NCBI GenBank assembly: GCA_964036275.1
Contig: OZ038433.1
Location: 30,611,485-30,675,484, forward strand
Source of the DNA: Litoditis marina
Lineage: Eukaryota; Nematoda; Chromadorea; Rhabditida; Rhabditidae
Direction of reading: 5' to 3'
Length of the DNA stretch: 64,000 nucleotides
Shown here: positions 24,002 to 34,819 of the stretch, in pieces
How positions within the stretch are numbered: position 1 is the stretch's first letter
Layout of the letters: each line of letters starts with the position of its first letter
Made by a program: the position numbers and the translations under genes
The notes under the pieces: model-generated
Databases searched by the model: none
Told to the model about the DNA's origin: nothing
Seen by the model: the letters and a program-made list of their open reading frames with translations, nothing else

Positions 24002-24427
24002 TTACATTGATATATGTGGAGACATGGAAGATAAAAATGAGATATAGAGTATATTTTCCTCTGTTACGCGCACTTTGTGTAATGTGCACTTTCTCAGTAT
24101 TGCACAATTGAAAAGATGATTGTACCAAGAAGTTTGTAGAACAGGAGAAAAGTGATGGCACCAATATGAACATTCGCAGAGATCATTTTGTTTGTCATGT
24201 TTTGGTAGGTTGAGACTTTGTGAATATTGGTGAATTTCAGAAGGCAATAAATCCTTCCAGACTCTTTCCACGACTGTCTCTATCTTGAATCGTTTCCCAC
24301 CTACTTTGTCTACTCGTGCAGAGTAGTTTGTTGCATCGATATAATGATATACTGTTTCTCTGCATACATCATCTATCAGTACACGGAGAATCAACAGAAA
24401 AATTATCGCAAATTTCTCGTCTGGCAT
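24002..24427 (-). CDS. Single-exon hypothetical protein, 141 aa
   Basis: The frame is open from an ATG at 24427, with an N-terminal hydrophobic segment (FAIIFLLILRVLI, about residues 6-18) that could be a signal or membrane anchor. A mixed polar, cysteine-rich remainder follows. No family is recognised. It stands divergent from the sri/srh-like gene, whose missing 5' exon would be expected near here. It may be a chance frame. Confidence 0.3.
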   Translation of the reverse strand: MPDEKFAIIFLLILRVLIDDVCRETVYHYIDATNYSARVDKVGGKRFKIETVVERVWKDLLPSEIHQYSQSLNLPKHDKQNDLCECSYWCHHFSPVLQTSWYNHLFNCAILRKCTLHKVRVTEENILYISFLSSMSPHISM

Positions 24428-24941
24428 CTTTGCTGGTTAGTTGCGCTTCTACGTACACTCCATGAGAATACAAAATCCTCAACCGTAACAACAGCTTAGA
24501 ATGGTTTTTCAAGTCAAATTTATCTTACGTTCAACAAAAAACGTGAGACACTTCAACATAGGAAACTTTTGACTGCGGAATAAATTTGAGTTTTCATGCA
24601 ACGCAATTATAGTTGTTCAGGCGATCAGAGAAAAACGCACAGTTATTGTTCTAAAGCATTATTTTCACGCATAGGAGAGAGTTATAATGCGCGAATGATT
24701 CTTCGTATGATTACGCCTGGATTGCGACGAATGATGCAAATTTCCCAATATGCTTTGAAAATGCTCTCCATGTCCTATAGTCTTTAAACCGTGGCAGTTT
24801 TTAATGTTTACTGTTTGTTTTGTGGTTAGACCAAACACGAGTGGATACGGTGGTTCATTTCGTGCTGACGTTTCGGTGGTTTCGCCGTCTTCAGAGCCCG
24901 AAAAAGAAATCAATAAACACACTACAACTTAATCGATACAG

Positions 24942-27900
24942 TTGCGCCTTGGAGAATGGTTCTGTTTGGCTAGATCATTCTGGCAGTTTGAGTTATTTTT
25001 CTACAAGTTCAGGGGTTTTCTGCAAGACACTTCTTTGAATGGCTTGGCATCGGCCACGCTATTCATGCCTCTAATTGGCGGATTTCCTTACGGACTGTGG
25101 TCCTACTTTTGGATGACCAAGGAGTTTATCTCGGCCTACGTTTTGATCAGCATAGCAGGCAGGATTTTGTTGTGCACTCAATTGAGAAAGAGAGAGAGAG
25201 ATAGAGAGAGGAAGAAAGAATGAAAGCTGGTGTCCATGGGTCTGTGAACGTTTTGATTAAATTTATTTTTTGATTGACTACAAAAAAAAGAGAACTGAAA
25301 ACTCGAATTTGCCATAGTTCGAGGACAAACTCGAAACCAAGTTCACTAACTGAAAACAGTCGTATTGCACATACTCTCCTACTTTTACCGGTCGTGTTTT
25401 ACGTTCTAAGATCCAGAAACGTTTACAACGGATCAAGTTCTCTGCCTATTTCCTAGGTTCTTGGTGTTTCAGGCAACGGAGCTTCAATCATTACATTATT
25501 TTTGTACAGATATTCACTAGTGACACCTGTATTTCATCCTTTACACATTCCAAAACTGATTATTAATGTTCTCTGTGCATTCGTCCACGTTGCGGCCATT
25601 CTGGTACCAATACCCATGAGTATTCGTCTTCTGAGCGACCAAGATTCTCAGAAAGCCGCGGTGATACAGGCGAGTTGATGAAGGACTGACGGTGAACTTT
25701 ATATCTAACCGGGTTTTTAGGTAACCTAACTCTGATTTGATTACCTCTCTTTTAGGTTATCTCAGTAGGTAACCGGTTAGTAACCTAAAATGAATAGCCG
25801 GTTACCTGTTTTTCAAACGCAAAATGTGGTTTTTACCGTTAGTTTGAACGGTGACTGATTTGAAGTTTAAGGTTACTGTCAGGTTACTCACTAAGGTAAT
25901 TTGAAAAAAAAAAACGCTTACCAAAGACGGTTAGGTTATCTAAGCACCCTGTTAGTTGTAGTATTGGCCAGTTCTAACTAGTTCCCTATTAGTGAACATA
26001 CCGGACTTTCAACCGAACCTGCGTCTGAGCAGAAAATTCAGAGAGCTATTTTCTGGGATACGGTAACGCAGTTGTTCTTTTTCGAAACATGTAAAAAGAA
26101 AATCACTTTTCTCAAAATCGTTTTTCTCGAAATGATCAGTTTTGATTGATTTGATTTGAACACAGCAGAAATGCTCACATAGGCTATGCTCTCGGATTTT
26201 GTTCGCAAATTACTCAATTGATTACAGTCAAACACTCGAAATTTTACAAATTATCTTGATTGTCGTTTTGAGACATGAACGTTTTCCCAGACTGACCCAT
26301 TTCGGTTAGAATTTCTACGGTGGATGTATTAGTTTTGTCGGAATATTTCCCGAGAGACCTTAACTTTCGACGACGTGTTAGTACTTTCAGAAGAACTTCC
26401 CATACGTACCTCCCCTTATCTACCACCCAAACTCTGTAGTTGTTAATCAAGAAAACAACTTGTTACTGGATATCGTCTATTTCTGCATTATCTTTTTTAT
26501 AATAGGTAAACACTAGATAAGATGGCGTATCCAAGTTTTACGTAAAATTCCACACTTTAACCAATTGAGAGAAATAATCTCACGATGAGGAAAGCACGAG
26601 GGCATGAAGATCAGAATAGATCGAGGTTTGATAACGGCAAACGATCCAGAGTTTCTGAAATGCAGTTGAATCAATTGATCACAGTTAGAGTGAGGTTCAA
26701 AACTTGACGAACGAAAGCTGGACCAACATTCAAACTCTCTGATTTTGAAAGCGATATATACAGTGAGCCTTTCTAAAGCTATACGGTGTATGTATCCGTT
26801 TTCCGATTTGTAGGTAGTTGGATCTCGTTGCTCTCTTGTCATCTTTGAGTTATGACATGTACCGAGATTAAACTACAACGCATAGTTGGTATACTAGAAT
26901 TTAATTGAATAGTCACGTAAAGTTAGCATTCTAATGAGAAATCGTGCACTTTGTCATTGCACTTTTTCGACTTCTGCTGTGTTTAACATGTTTCACGTGA
27001 CTGTACAATTGACCAACAGTATAACTGTCTCTGCTCAGCTGGCTCCAGTGCCGTACTGCTACTCCTGTATCTCTCGTTTCGAGTCTTGAGTGACGGAGCT
27101 GTGGCCATATCAGAATCCACTCAGAAAATGCAGAGAAAGTACTTGTACAACCTCATAGCTCAGGTATAGTTCTCACTGTTTCTACGTGCGTTTTTACAGT
27201 TCACTAAAAATCATTTGGACGACGACCGTTGTGTATAGATTTACCGTTTTTGTAATATGTACCGTTTCTCTCTCGTTCTGATCAAAGCTGAAGCTACTGA
27301 TTGCACAGCATCAACGAATGCAAAGTGAACAACAACGACAAAGAAAAAATAGCGACATTAAAAATGAGTAGCTGAGCCAAATAAAAATTATTGTAAACTC
27401 TCGCCTCTCCGAACGAATACACCTGTGTTCTCCCTCTGCAGATTGCGCTGTTGTGCATATTTATGATCATTCCCAGTTCGATTATTGTTGCAACTATCTT
27501 TGTCGACAGTTCTACAGACTTTAGAGGTAACGTAAACTTAAGAAAAAAGTTTTTCAAATAACTGTTATTACGATGAATGCCGGTTCGATGGATGACGCGG
27601 GAAAACGAACAAGCGGTTTGCATCTTATTACGTGAAATCAGGAACAGATCTCGATCAGGTTGAGCTCAGAATTTGCATGACATTGCTATAGTCGTTGCCA
27701 ACGGAAAAGCGGGAGGGTACTGTCTATCTCACTTTCCGCTGTGTGCGCACACATGTCTTCGATTCCAAAGCTTGATCGTTATGTGCTCTAATAGCGCAGT
27801 GGTTGGCAGCCAGCTACGAATATTTTGCTCGCAGGTTCGATTCTGGGAAGAGACCGAAATTTATATTTTGGCACCCACTGTACGGTGCCTGGTTCTAACT

Positions 27901-28867
27901 TGTATAATAATAGTTTTAAGTCAACTGAACCATACGTGTTATGTCTACACCACTAAAAATCACTCAATTAATATATCGGAAATAAAAGGACTGTCGTGAA
28001 ATACCCGAGATTTCGGCTTTTCGATAACTTATCATTTTAATCACTCTTTCCCTATGTCATCTGGAAATAACTCAAAGTTTGCGAAAAAATAATATTCGTG
28101 GTTTCAACAACAGGAAATGGACGGATAGGTCACGAGGTGTTCATTAGATTCTCATCAAAAACTCATACGAACTCTTCATGAGACTGGACGGTTCGCTACG
28201 CCGGCAGTAAACCAAGAATGTTTCAGGTGTTCACAACCTCTGCATTGTTATATTATCTCTCTCCGGTGCTGCGGACACTATTACTGCCCTGATTGTTCAC
28301 CAATCTTACAGACGAGGCGTTTACAAAGTATTTGGAAGAGGTGGGTTTTACCATATTTGCGTTGAATCAACAATACACTACTGCTGTTTTCTATCTAATA
28401 AACCTTCTTTGGCATACTTGCGATGAGTTTTTGTTTGTTTGTATGTTAGGTTCTTCTGTGTACGTATACTTCGATTCACATGCTTCAAAGACATAACATT
28501 TAGGATTCAACTCAAACTGGGGCATCATCTATGAAAGAGTAGATCGAGTATGAGTTGTAGGTTGATCAGCAAACACCGTGTGGACCTTAAACAACGCCCT
28601 ACTTATACTAGAAGTAAACTGAATAGTCACGGAAAGTTAGCATGCTAGTGAGGAATCCTGCACTTTGTCATTGCACGTTTCTGAGTTCTGCTGTGTTTAA
28701 CATGTTTTACGTGACTGTGCAATTGACTATAAACCGAGATCGAGATATAATCATACAATCAGGACCAGAAACCACGCCATTTCTATCATTGTCTTTTCTT
28801 TTCAGGATTTCCTGTAGCCCCGTCTATTGCTGTCTCATTCGTACAACCAAACAGAAACGGAAATTAA
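24942..28867 (+). CDS. Sri/Srh-like 7TM chemoreceptor, 5' exon not found
   Basis: Exons are 24942-25158, 25473-25669, 26391-26505, 27039-27163, 27442-27526, 28227-28340 and 28806-28867, with all phases compatible (about 304 codons). The segments follow the Str-superfamily order. They are DTSLNGLASATLFMPLIGGF (TM2), GNGASIITLFLYRYSL (TM3), a TM4 segment, a loop with KNFPYVPPLIYHP, and TM5 ending in ISESTQKMQRKYLYNLIAQ. TM6 follows as LLCIFMIIPSSIIVATIF, then TM7 with LSLSGAADTITALIVHQSYRR. This pattern is closest to the Sri/Srh families; the N-terminus with TM1 is missing or undetected. The first two introns seem to start with GC (AG|GCAGGA and CAG|GCGAGT), because no GT donor gives the required phase. 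Introns 3 and 6 hold family A MITEs, and intron 5 holds a tRNA-like element. An AATAAA lies 44 nt after the stop. Confidence 0.78.
26889..27023 (+). mobile_element. MITE family A copy beside a 3' splice site
   Basis: A full copy from TATACTAGAATTTAATTGAA to CAATTGACCAACAGTATA. Its right end lies 15 bp before exon 4 of the sri/srh-like gene, so the acceptor tract (CTGTCTCTGCTCAG) directly abuts the element. Confidence 0.85.
27691..27893 (+). mobile_element. tRNA-like element, copy 1
   Basis: The head is GTCGTTGCCAACGGAAAAGC, followed by TACTGTCTATCTCACTTTCC, then a tRNA-like part with A box TAGCGCAGTGGTT and B box GGTTCGATTC and the tail GAGACCGAAATTTATATTTTGGCACCCACT. Similar units occur at 33112-33282, 44089-44237 and 49666-49910. 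It lies in intron 5 of the sri/srh-like gene. Confidence 0.65.
28604..28731 (+). mobile_element. MITE family A copy in sri/srh intron 6
   Basis: A full copy from TATACTAGAAGTAAACTGAA to GTGACTGTGCAATTGACTAT in the last intron of the sri/srh-like gene. Confidence 0.85.
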
Positions 28868-28910
28868 TGATGAGTTTTTGGGAATACGGAACCGTTCTGC
28901 AGACAATTTA

Positions 28911-28916
28911 AATAAA
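28911..28916 (+). terminator. Poly(A) signal of the sri/srh-like gene
   Basis: AATAAA 44 nt after the TAA stop, at a typical nematode 3' UTR distance. Confidence 0.6.
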
Positions 28917-29303
28917 ATTTTCCAAACGACTTGCAATATTTGAATAATTGTTTTCCAACATAGTGATTTATCTAGCGGACATGTTGTCAACTACTTAGCA
29001 ACTTGTTTTGACGTTTTTACTATGTGTCTAAGTAGTTGTTCCAAGAAATTTTGATGTAAATGGAAACTTGTTTTCTTCTGACATTTAATGTCACTCGTGG
29101 TCTTTTTTACTTCGAAATCTAACAATCTACATAATTGTCATATTCGCAAACTTTTTTGTGAATTTCAAATGGATTTTAGAGTAATTTCTTGATCTTTACT
29201 TGTATAATGGCGATTTTTCGCTTCATTCCGTCAAAAAATGTCTGAACCACTGATTATTGATCACAAAATAGAAAGAATTACTTTAGACAATGCTGTATTA
29301 ATA

Positions 29304-29309
29304 TTTATT
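29304..29309 (-). terminator. Poly(A) signal of the minus gene at 29.4 kb
   Basis: AATAAA on the minus strand about 55 nt after the TAG stop at 29364-29366. Confidence 0.55.
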
Positions 29310-29363
29310 TCATTCCCGATTCCCCACAATTTGATTCATTTCTTTTTTTCGTTCTCCAATTCT

Positions 29364-30370
29364 CTACTGCCATGTAAAACAATCTAGCTGCATGAGGTGG
29401 TCCGAGTACGTAGGTCTGGCTCTCACGATATTCGCTTCCTCTTCCGAGTGGGTGTAAAAATGATCGTAAGCTGCAATGGAAGAATTTTTTTCGTTTAAAA
29501 GAGACCGGAGAGCAACATGGTTTCTCATTGCTGATGTATCCTACTTTTGATTGGACGCGTTTGCGTGTCGCGCGGCATTGTCATGTGAATGTCACGTGGA
29601 CTGATCAATCTAATATACGAGTTATTTGTGCTCTCTAATCTCAATACAGTAAAAAGCAGCCCGAAACAAAACCTCTGCTCAAGTTGTGTTCCGGTCTCCT
29701 TTAATTCATTCTACAAATTGATTTCACGTCGATTTCTGATTAATATAATATACCAACAAATATCAAGGTATCAGCCAAAATTTTTGAAACATTGAAACTT
29801 TTGAGAGCGTTTCTCACTCACAGTTATATTCTTGCCCAGAAACCCCGTCAAGTCGATAGATGGGATATGTGGCACCACAGTGTCCTGCACTGAAAAATGA
29901 AACAACTAATTCAGATAGTCAGATTGAACTGAACATACATATTTCAAAACTAACTCTGAAAGTCAGCAGGCGAAAACTGGTGGCTGTATCTGATAACACG
30001 CCGTATCGTTCACGTAGAGAGGTTTGCACTTATCGCTGTGATGATGCTAGGTGGAGTTTTTGGTGATAGCTATCCAGACACGAAATTTCCGAGGGTAGAC
30101 ATTTCAAGAAGAGGTAAAGAATCGTAATTTTTCGATAACTCTCACATACTATAAATTGGCCGGAAAGATTGGAATGCTCACTGTAACACGTATATTGAGT
30201 GTAAATTAAGGATTCTGATGTGCATTCACTCTTCTCGAACAGAGAACAAATTCATCGAAAATACTGTAAGACCTACTATCGGCCGCAATAGAATGTTCCT
30301 GAGATGCTATAGAGAGGCGGTGCACTCTCTTCGCTTGGGAGGATGTAGTTGTTAGGTGGCAACTTACTGT
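29364..30370 (-). CDS. 3' part of a gene with a YRL...DHFYT (DUF5648-like) repeat
   Basis: Minus-strand exons that chain without a stop are 30370-30277, 30035-30000, 29889-29822 and 29470-29364, with junction phases 2, 2 and 1. The reading gives SGTFYCGRYDKCKPLY, then AGHCGATYPIYRLDG, then YDHFYTHSEEEANI and a TAG stop. The motif pair PIYRL...DHFYTxSxxEAN is typical of the DUF5648-type repeat, found at the C-terminus of some secreted nematode proteins; cysteines fit an extracellular protein. Function is not known. The 5' end was not found; an open frame at 30603-30484 (starting LVALEVLWMYIGHK) may be an upstream exon, but its phase does not join. The donor at 30000 (GC|gtgtta) is weak. A family B MITE occupies most of the last intron and ends 23 bp from the acceptor. 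Confidence 0.5.
29494..29704 (+). mobile_element. MITE family B copy 1 (~210 bp)
   Basis: The ends TTTAAAAGAGACCGGA and TCCGGTCTCCTTTAA are inverted repeats. The body matches copies at 31352-31559 and 31846-32050. It lies in the last intron of the minus-strand gene at 29.4-30.4 kb. Confidence 0.88.
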
Positions 30371-30691
30371 CTGAAAAGCGAGAAAAATGATTATTACCAG
30401 TTCTCAGTCGCCCTCAATTCGCAAAGTTACTAAATCCGTATTTAAGTCGAGTCGAGTCTTGATTTTGAATGTAATAACGTTACCCGTAGAAGAAGACTGA
30501 GAGAAAATAGTTTGTCATCTATGGCATTGTGAAAAGACATGGGCAAATCGTCATCAGACACTTTGTGACCAATGTACATCCATAGTACTTCTAGTGCAAC
30601 CAGCTGGGTAGTCCATTTTGTTCAAAACATGAGGTTAGTGTCGATGAGTGTGGTACATTCACTACTCGATATTGGATAGACAGTTTCAATC

Positions 30692-30823
30692 TATATTAGG
30701 AGTAAATTGAATAGTCACGTAAAGTTAGCATTATAATCAGGGATTATGCACTTTTTTATTGCAGGCTTTTGAGTTGTGATGTGTTTAACATGTTTCACGT
30801 GACTGTGCAGTTGACTAACAATA
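30692..30823 (+). mobile_element. MITE family A copy
   Basis: A full copy from TATATTAGGAGTAAATTGAA to ACTGTGCAGTTGACTAACAA. It is paired with an inverted copy 140 bp further on. Confidence 0.85.
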
Positions 30824-30961
30824 CAGTGTCTCTCTCCCTCCTTCGTTTGTTTTTTATTTCCAATTTCCTGATCTTAAAAGCAGCACTATGTATCGTCGCA
30901 GCCTATAGAGTTTGGAGAGTCTGCACCATTTGCAGCCACTTTGCTTCAAACGGTGTCAGCC

Positions 30962-31084
30962 ATACTGTTAGTCAATTGCACAGTCACGATAAACATGTTG
31001 AACACAGCAGAACTCAGAAACGTGCAATGAAAAGAATGCACGATGCCTCATTTAACTTAACGTGACTATCCAATTCACTTCTAT
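30962..31084 (-). mobile_element. MITE family A, reverse copy
   Basis: A reverse-complement copy from TACTGTTAGTCAATTGCACA to GTGACTATCCAATTCACTTC, inverted relative to the copy at 30692-30823. Confidence 0.85.
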
Positions 31085-31178
31085 TGTTGTCGCTAAAAGA
31101 ACAGCGGAGGTAAACTGTATATCTCACTTTGTGCTGTGTAAGAACACTTGTTACGATTTGTCGATAGCGCTGTTGTAA

Positions 31179-31252
31179 GCGTAGTTGGTATAGTGGTTAG
31201 CATCTGCGCCTCTCAAACTTTTGGGCCCGGTTCGAGTCTCACACGAGGCGGA
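31179..31252 (+). repeat. tRNA-like sequence, second class
   Basis: GTTGGTATAGTGGTTAGCA resembles an A box and CGGTTCGAGTCTC a B box. The head upstream (ACTGTATATCTCACTTTGTG) is shared with the tRNA-like element at 27691. A relative lies at 44516-44597. The acceptor-stem ends do not pair well. Confidence 0.55.
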
Positions 31253-31351
31253 TATTTTATAAATTTGGCACGCACTATAGTATAGCCACAAGTCTCACAA
31301 GTCTGTATCCAGCTGTCTGGCGCCATGAGAAGTCTCTCCGTCTCTCGCTTG

Positions 31352-31559
31352 AAGGAGACCGGAGAGAAACATGGTTTCTCGTGAAGCTGCTGTATCCTAG
31401 TTTTGATTGGACGCGTCGCGTGTCTCGCGGCATTGTCATGTGAATGCCACGTGAACTGATCAAACTATTATACGAGTTGTTTGTGCTCTCTGATCTCAAC
31501 ACAGTTAAAAGCAGCCCGAAACAAAACCGTTGCTCAAGTTGTGTTCCGGTCTCCTTTAA
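31352..31559 (+). mobile_element. MITE family B copy 2 (208 bp)
   Basis: AAGGAGACCGGAGAGAAACA at the left and GTGTTCCGGTCTCCTTTAA at the right are inverted termini. It is the closest relative of copy 1. Confidence 0.88.
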
Positions 31560-31845
31560 CGCGTCTAGTCTTCTCTAGAAAGTGACGAGTTGTTCACATT
31601 GCCTGGATCTCTTGCTCCTTCCCTGTACATTTTCATGATTTTCCACTTAATAGCCGAGAAAGTTCTGCTAAGAACCAGGCAAAAACAGCAATGAACTCGT
31701 GACAACGGCAACTGCTGAACTATTTTGGACTGGTTTCTGACTCACTTTGATAAATGTACATTTTTACGAGATCCTGGCATTCCTCTTTGATTTGTGGATA
31801 CAGGGTTTGACTAACAATATAGCCGAGCGGGGCTGAAAAATCATA

Positions 31846-32050
31846 TTAAAGGAGATCGGAGAGTAACATGGTTTCTCGTAAAGCTGCTGTATCCTACTTT
31901 TGATTAGATGCGTTGCGTGTCGCGTTGTCATATGAATGTCACGTGGACTTATCAAACTAATATACGAGTTATTTGTGATTACTGATCTCAATACAGTTAA
32001 GAGCAGCTCGGAACAAAATCTCTGCTCAAGTTGTGTTCCGGTATTCCTTA
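31846..32050 (+). mobile_element. MITE family B copy 3 (~205 bp)
   Basis: TTAAAGGAGATCGGAGAGTA to GTGTTCCGGTATTCCTTAA, with a few terminal substitutions relative to copies 1 and 2. It is slightly older-looking, with a 6-bp internal deletion around the GCGCGGCATTG segment. Confidence 0.85.
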
Positions 32051-33111
32051 ACCACCGTATATTCTCCGTTCTTCCAAAAGTACATCATATGGCCGAATCG
32101 ATTGATCGAACCGAAGATGCTAATCGGGCGTTAAGTGATCATCGTTTTGACCAATCTCATTATCTAGCACGTTAGCGCAACTAACAAGTATGCATTAATC
32201 AATTACCACAGTATCTCATGAATATGTCAAGATTTGAAAAAGTGAGACAACGTAAAGTGGTTGCAGTTATATTTTTCGGTCTACCGGGAGAGAACACAAT
32301 CTTCACACGTCAAAGTTGAAGAAAAACGGTTCTTTCAACCTACTTTCTTCCACCCAACCGGTTCCATTAAGGCTCGTCAGGCTGTACCGGTGATAGAGTG
32401 TTATATTACTATAATATCTGGAAACAAAAACAAACAAACTCAAATACTAATCACGTGACTGTGCATTTGACAAACAAGATGGTTTACCATCTAGATCTAG
32501 CGCTGTATTAACATATCTACGCTCGTTTTAAATGTGAAGCACAACTGCAGATTCAAACTTATGAATCATGTGCCTAGTGAAAGATGGTACTCAAAATAAC
32601 GTCAATCCTGATTCAAGGCGATCCCGTTAGTTGGAACGGCAAGAATACAACTTGCAACAATAATTCACTAAATTACAGCCAAGACTGTTGTTAGTGCACT
32701 GATGATGGGGAAGTGGCACTATCATTTACTACTTATTTCATCCCTAAGATGCTGACAAAATGTTGAACTTAAATGACAATTCAAAATGCTATGTTAATGT
32801 AACTCCATGTTACCCTAACCACTTCCTGATAAGTTGGAACAATTCACTGTTCGAAAAGTTAGTAGTTGTTGTGGGGAAGTTTGTATTTCTGGAGTTATAA
32901 AACATGGTAGATCACCAGAAGTACCTTCGAATTTTCGTCCCAGCCTCTAGGACGATGGTACGTATCTGGAACAGTAAAGTTGGAGATTAAGTTGGTGAGT
33001 TTAAATGTTGTTTTTGTGGCTAATGACTCAAACTTTTGAGCTACTCGTGAGTTACTAATGTTGTAGCATTATCGATAGAGTCTCTTTTTGTCACATATTA
33101 ATCGAGAGGTA

Positions 33112-33282
33112 TAGTGGGTGCCAAATTTCTGTTTCTCGCCGGAATCGAACCTGCGATCAAAATATTTGTAGCAGGGCGCTAAGCACTGCGCTATTAGTGC
33201 GAATATCCGGCTAGCTTTGGAATCGGAGACATGTGTTCGTACACAGCGGAAAACTACCCTCAAGCCTTTCCGTTGGCGACGA
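33112..33282 (-). mobile_element. tRNA-like element, copy 2
   Basis: A reverse copy of the 27.7-kb unit: tail GGTGCCAAATTTCTGTTTCT, B-box complement GGAATCGAACC, A-box complement CACTGCGCTATTA, and head CCTTTCCGTTGGCGACG. Confidence 0.65.
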
Positions 33283-33940
33283 TTTTATCTTAGGAGTTGT
33301 TGTGCCTGGGCGTCGAGGCAATACATTATAAACCTCGTATAAGTACCGCAGGCACAATAACAACACAATCTCACGATTTTATTGGTAATTCACCAGTTTT
33401 AACAATTTGTCGACCTATTATGTTCAGAACTAAGAACAGGAATGCATTTTCACAATCAATTTGTCGTCAGATGGTTCTACTGTAGTTTTTGGCAAGTCAC
33501 TGGGTCTATCTCTCAGAACATACGAATTTCCACCATGAGGAATCAACCGTACTACTACTGCAAAAGAAGACGTTCTGACGGTAATGTAATATGTATGATG
33601 ATCACCGCCTCGAAACGACGCGAAATGAAACAATAAATATGAAATATGAAAATATATTTAATTCAGAACACAGGAAAATTGTGGACGTGAGCTGAATCGC
33701 CTGATGCGTTATGTGAGCCAAAATTGAATTAGTCATAAGGGTCGCGCTGTACAAAGCGTACCCATACAAACAATATTTCCTTACACGCTGTGTTTGGAGT
33801 TTGATGCCGCTTTTTTTTTCGATGAAAATTCCTAAGCCGGCGTATTTTGGAATCAAACTACAACAAAGATCTGGTCCTTCCCTATTTCTTGTAGAAATTG
33901 TCTGATTTGATATAACACACCGGTTTCGTTTCACATCCAG

Positions 33941-34063
33941 ACGGATCTGCTCGTTTGCCTCTTCTCACTGCATCTGGAAAAAGTGGGAGGTCTACTCTTC
34001 AGTTTCAATGTGTTCGTTCTACCGTCATTACTTGTCTCTAGTGCTTTGTATATCACTAGCTGA
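33941..34063 (+). other. Orphan terminal-exon-like frame, membrane-type
   Basis: After a TTTCACATCCAG acceptor-like site, 40 codons run to a TGA. The reading (DLLVCLFSLHLEKVGGLLFS, then a hydrophobic FNVFVLPSLLVSSALYI) looks like the last membrane segment of a 7TM chemoreceptor. No upstream exon with a matching phase was found, so it may be a gene relic. The family cannot be named. Confidence 0.3.
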
Positions 34064-34289
34064 CATTTATATCAATCAATCACACATTATATACAAGCTT
34101 TCATTCGGGAACAGTATCTATATTTTGGATGAGAACCGTTAACAGCGTAAGCGAAACAATTCGCGTTGTGAAAGTGTGTGCGATATTTTTTGCCTTTCAT
34201 TCGATAGGCATGGTCTGTCTAGTCTGTCTTTCCATGAGAGCACGCATCAAAATCATAATTTTTCTCTCACACCATTTTCAGCGAATTGG

Positions 34290-34510
34290 CAATCATTTCT
34301 GTAGCTGGTTGCACGACTCAGCTTGCTTGGCGCCAATTTCCTGCGATTAGCAAACTACAAAATGGAAAGTGCAGGGGGTCAATCAGAGCGCAGACAATCA
34401 GGGCATTTTGCTGTGACCTGCACACTCTCTTATAGAGGACGTCTCAAGAATGGCTTCCTAATTGACAGGAAATTAGCTAAGCTAGAGAGCGGGCAGGCCA
34501 TAGAGACGAA
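34290..34510 (+). mobile_element. Foldback family C, diverged copy
   Basis: TTGGCGCCAATTTCCTGCGA, GGGGGTCAATCAGAGCGCAG and GACCTGCACACTCTCTTATA match family C parts in order, with more substitutions than the 22.4 and 39.1 kb copies. Confidence 0.6.
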
Positions 34511-34819
34511 TACAACACAACTGTTCTGGGTCCTCATTGAACTTCACTGTGTTTTTGCTCCGTTAGTATCCTTGTTGCAAGAAGTTGGCAAACATGTTTT
34601 CGAACTGTTCGGATTTCAGTAACTTTATTCGCAATTAGGTCCTACTTCCAAGTGAGAGGTTCTGTGATGCTCCGCCAAACAACATTTTTGTCTTGTCGTT
34701 TTCGAACGAAAGCCTCACAAGTTGAATGTAGTTCTAGACAACTTCATGCACGAGTATAATTCGCTTTGATTATTACCTCTCATATTATACGTCATCGATA
34801 CGTTCACGATCGCGAAGAA

